Positions 16,582 to 19,268 of a stretch of DNA of 19,268 nt are shown piece after piece. The notes beneath the pieces are model-generated. The model searched no databases and was not told the DNA's origin. It saw only the letters and a list, made by a program, of their open reading frames with translations. Origin of the DNA: Suillus spraguei. Its lineage: Eukaryota > Basidiomycota > Agaricomycetes > Boletales > Suillaceae. The stretch's first letter is position 1. Every line of letters begins with the position of its first letter. The DNA is taken from NCBI GenBank assembly GCA_016800925.1, contig JABCPU010000992.1, positions 1 through 19,268 of the forward strand. Direction: 5' to 3'. Position numbers and translations under genes: made by a program.

Positions 16582-19268
16582 ATGCTCGTTCTCTCAGGCT
16601 CGTCTGCACTCTCTTCGTCGAAACGTCAGGCACTTCTCCAGCGCATCAAAACTATCAAACCGGACGTAATATCTGTTGATGCAGTCTACATCCACCTTAT
16701 CAATTCCCCGAGTCAATCGCTGCAGGATGATCTAGCTAACAAAGCATCGACACAAAGACAAGCTATTAATCTGTTGCTGGACTACGGCGATGACATCAAA
16801 CTTCCATCGACATCTGAAGCGCTTCACTCCGGACACAATGTCTTTTACGTTCTACCAAGAGCCGGTTCTATATCACCATGGTCCAGCAAAGCGACTGACA
16901 TCGCTGGTATATGCAACTTATCACAGCACATCGATCGTCTCGAACGCGGGGTCGCGTTCGTTTTCCAGTTAGCAAACAATGAAGATTTAGGGAAGGAAGA
17001 TTTGACTGCGCTGTCCCATCTGCTTCACGATCGTATGACGCAGAGCGTTCATATGTCTCTGCCTCACGAGAGCGTGGTCTTTCAACATCACGCCCCAAGC
17101 CCCCTTCGGATTGTGGAGTTGAGAGGTGAAGGAGAGGAAGCTGGTGCTGGTACTGCACGTGAGAAGCTCTCGACCGCGAACAAAGCATTGGGACTCGCAC
17201 TTGCAACATCCGAAATTGATTACTTGGTGGAAGCATTTGTGTCTGGATCATCACCAATCAACCGTAATCCCACCGACGCGGAGTTGTTCATGTTTGCTCA
17301 AGTAAACTCGGAACATTGCAGGCACAAAATATTTAACGCATCGTGGACAATAGATGAGACGCTTCTCGACTGGTCACTTTTCCAGATGATCAGGAATACT
17401 GAAAAAATCAGTCCGCTGGGAACAATCTCTGCATATTCTGATAACGCAGCTGTCCTTGAGGGCGCACGAGTTCCTCGGTTCGGCTTACAGAGTTCTTCCA
17501 CCGAGCATATTTACCAAGCTTCTGTTGAGCACATGCCAATCCTCATCAAAGTCGAGACACACAACCACCCCACTGCCGGTCTCTCCCTATCCAGGAGCAG
17601 CTACAGGCTCAGGAGGGGAAATTCGAGATGAAGGAGCAGTAGGCCGAGGATCGAAACCCAAGGCCGGACTAGCTGGTTTCACTGTCTCCAACCTTCTCAT
17701 ACCGGGCTATAAGCAACCTTGGGAGACGGATTTTGGCCGTCCCTCACACATTGCGTCGGCCCTCGACATCATGATTGAAGGTCCTTTAGGTGCAAGTGCC
17801 TTCAACAACGAGTTCGGCCGTCCAGCACTTGCAGGCTACTTCCGTACATTCTCTGAATCTGTCCCTGCCTCAGAGGACGGATTAAAACAGGAGATCAGGG
17901 GCTATCACAAGCCAATCATGATCGCCGGTGGATACGGGAATGTCCGTCCACAGTTCGCAGTGAAAACGCGGATTTCCCCGGGGGCGAAGATTATCGTGCT
18001 GGGTGGCCCAGGTATGCTCATCGGTTTGGGTGGCGGCGCAGCATCTAGTCAGGTGTCTGGCGCTAGTTCTGCGGAATTGGATTTTGCATCTGTCCAGAGA
18101 GAGAATGCAGAGATGCAGAGGAGATGCCAGCAAGTTATCGATGCTTGCGTTGGCTTGGGTGCGGGTAGTCCTATCCAGAGCATCCATGACGTGGGCGCCG
18201 GTGGGCTGTCTAATGCACTTCCAGAACTGGTCCACGACTCAGGACTTGGTGCAAAGTTTGAGATCAGGGACGTACTTGTTGCGGACAGCTCTATGTCACC
18301 GATGGAGATATGGTGTAACGAAAGTCAGGAACGCTATGTCCTCGCTGTGTCGGCAGAAAAGGCCAGCGAGTTCGAGAGAATAGCCAAAAGGGAACGGTGT
18401 CCATTCTCCATTGTCGGCGTCGCAACAGAGGAAGAAGAACTCATCGTCACCGACCGCCTCCTTTTGCAAGATGTCATTCACCTCAAAATGTCTACGCTTT
18501 TTGGGAAGCCCCCTCGCATGTTGCGCAAGGATACCACGCGAAAGATTGGTTTCGTGAATTTTGATACTTCCCTTTCTAAATATCTTCCGAACTCGTCCAC
18601 CTTGTCCGACCGCTTGTCTCTCGCAGTGGACCGCATTCTTCGTCTTCCATCAGTAGGCTCGAAGTCTTTCCTCATCACTATTGGAGACAGAACCATCACG
18701 GGCTTGGTGACTCGCGACCAAATGGTTGGACCATGGCAGGTCCCGGTCGCTGACGTTGCCGTTACTCGGTCATCATATGGCTTTGATGTCCTGAGCGGCG
18801 AAGCCATGGCAATGGGTGAACGAACACCTGTAGCTCTGCTAAATCCATCTGCATCCGCTCGGATGGCTATCGCCGAGGCGCTCACCAACCTGGCTGCAGC
18901 TTCCATCTCCAGCCTTTCCCGTGTCAAACTCAGTGCAAACTGGATGTGCGCCGCTTCTAAGGAAGGCGAGGGTGCAGGGTTGTATGCCGCCGTGGCCGCT
19001 GTTGGTATGGAACTCTGTCCTGCGCTGGGCATTGGCATCCCTGTCGGCAAGGATTCAATGTCGATGTCGATGAAGTGGAAGCAAGGAGAGGAGCAGCGTG
19101 AAGTCAGTGCGCCGTTGTCTCTCATTGTCACGGCATTCGCGCCAGTGAACAATGTCGATCAAACATGGACGCCTCAGCTGCGTACAGATCTTAAAGAAAC
19201 GACCGTGCTTGTCTTCTTTGATCTTGCTCATGGGAAGACGCGCATGGGCGGATCGGCGCTTGCGCAGG
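16582..19268 (+). CDS. ADE6: Phosphoribosylformylglycinamidine synthase, 3' end outside window, one frameshift
   Basis: FGAM synthase converts FGAR, glutamine and ATP to FGAM in step four of cytosolic de novo purine synthesis. About 895 of the roughly 1340 residues usual for the large eukaryotic form are visible. They cover the N-terminal PurS-like part (start [12 protein letters not shown], typical of fungal orthologues) and the linker and first synthetase domain: VNSEHCRHK at 241-249, THNHPTA at 326-332, [59 protein letters not shown] and NESQERY. The second synthetase domain follows ([23 protein letters not shown]). The C-terminal glutaminase domain lies beyond the window. No intron is seen in 2.7 kb. 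Oddity: GCCGGTCTCT at 17575-17584 carries one G too many; family spacing (HPTAVSPYPG) needs GCC GTC TCT. As read, the frame stops at 17629-17631. Everything after the site is open and conserved to the window edge, so an assembly error or a very recent mutation is likely. Confidence 0.93.

Noticed and set aside
16868..17257. 129-codon minus-strand frame inside ADE6
   Set aside because: Antisense shadow of a strongly conserved coding region.
18478..19152. 224-codon minus-strand frame inside ADE6
   Set aside because: Open only because the opposite strand encodes the conserved synthetase domain; no independent motif.

Overview
The window looks like nuclear DNA of a mushroom-forming basidiomycete (Agaricomycetes). 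The genes are interrupted by short introns of about 45 to 65 bp, and two proteins are clearly fungal: a Prm1-type mating-fusion membrane protein and an Ade6-type FGAM synthase. A BED-finger (hAT-type) transposase relic of a kind common in Agaricomycetes supports this. No species can be named from the sequence.

Layout. 1-100: possible first exon of a minus-strand gene that runs off the left edge. 652-1869 (minus): five-exon epoxide-hydrolase-type alpha/beta hydrolase with a complete catalytic set but a one-base frameshift near its 3' end. 1870-7900: accessory, repeat-rich DNA. It holds the BED-finger relic (about 2250-2830), several near-perfect inverted duplications (2804-3097, 3362-3433, 6637-6898, 7457-7563), a GC-rich ACCCG-type small element (3661-3800), two copies of a dispersed repeat (4255-4372 and 7430-7580), and a tandem array of about 145-bp units, each carrying a tRNA-Leu-like minus-strand sequence followed by a T-run (4859-5510). 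8079-11263 (plus): PRM1 in three exons. 11983-13285 (minus): six-exon short-chain dehydrogenase/reductase (SDR). 13286-14941: 1.65 kb with no recognisable gene. 14942-16162 (minus): a dead paralogue of the SDR. 16582 to the right edge (plus): ADE6, intronless in this window, with a one-base frameshift inside a highly conserved motif.

The genes do not form a pathway. PRM1 acts in plasma-membrane fusion during mating, ADE6 in de novo purine synthesis, and the hydrolase and SDR pair are small-molecule enzymes of unknown substrate. The PRM1 and SDR genes converge; the dead SDR and ADE6 diverge.

Two patterns deserve attention. The first is a set of at least five local fold-back duplications that do not look like transposon terminal repeats. 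In two of them a paralogous copy shows the state before insertion, pointing to template switching during replication. The second is the tandem tRNA-Leu-like/T-run array, which looks like a decayed Pol III-type repeat family. All exon boundaries were inferred by eye from splice signals and reading-frame continuity; no database search was run.
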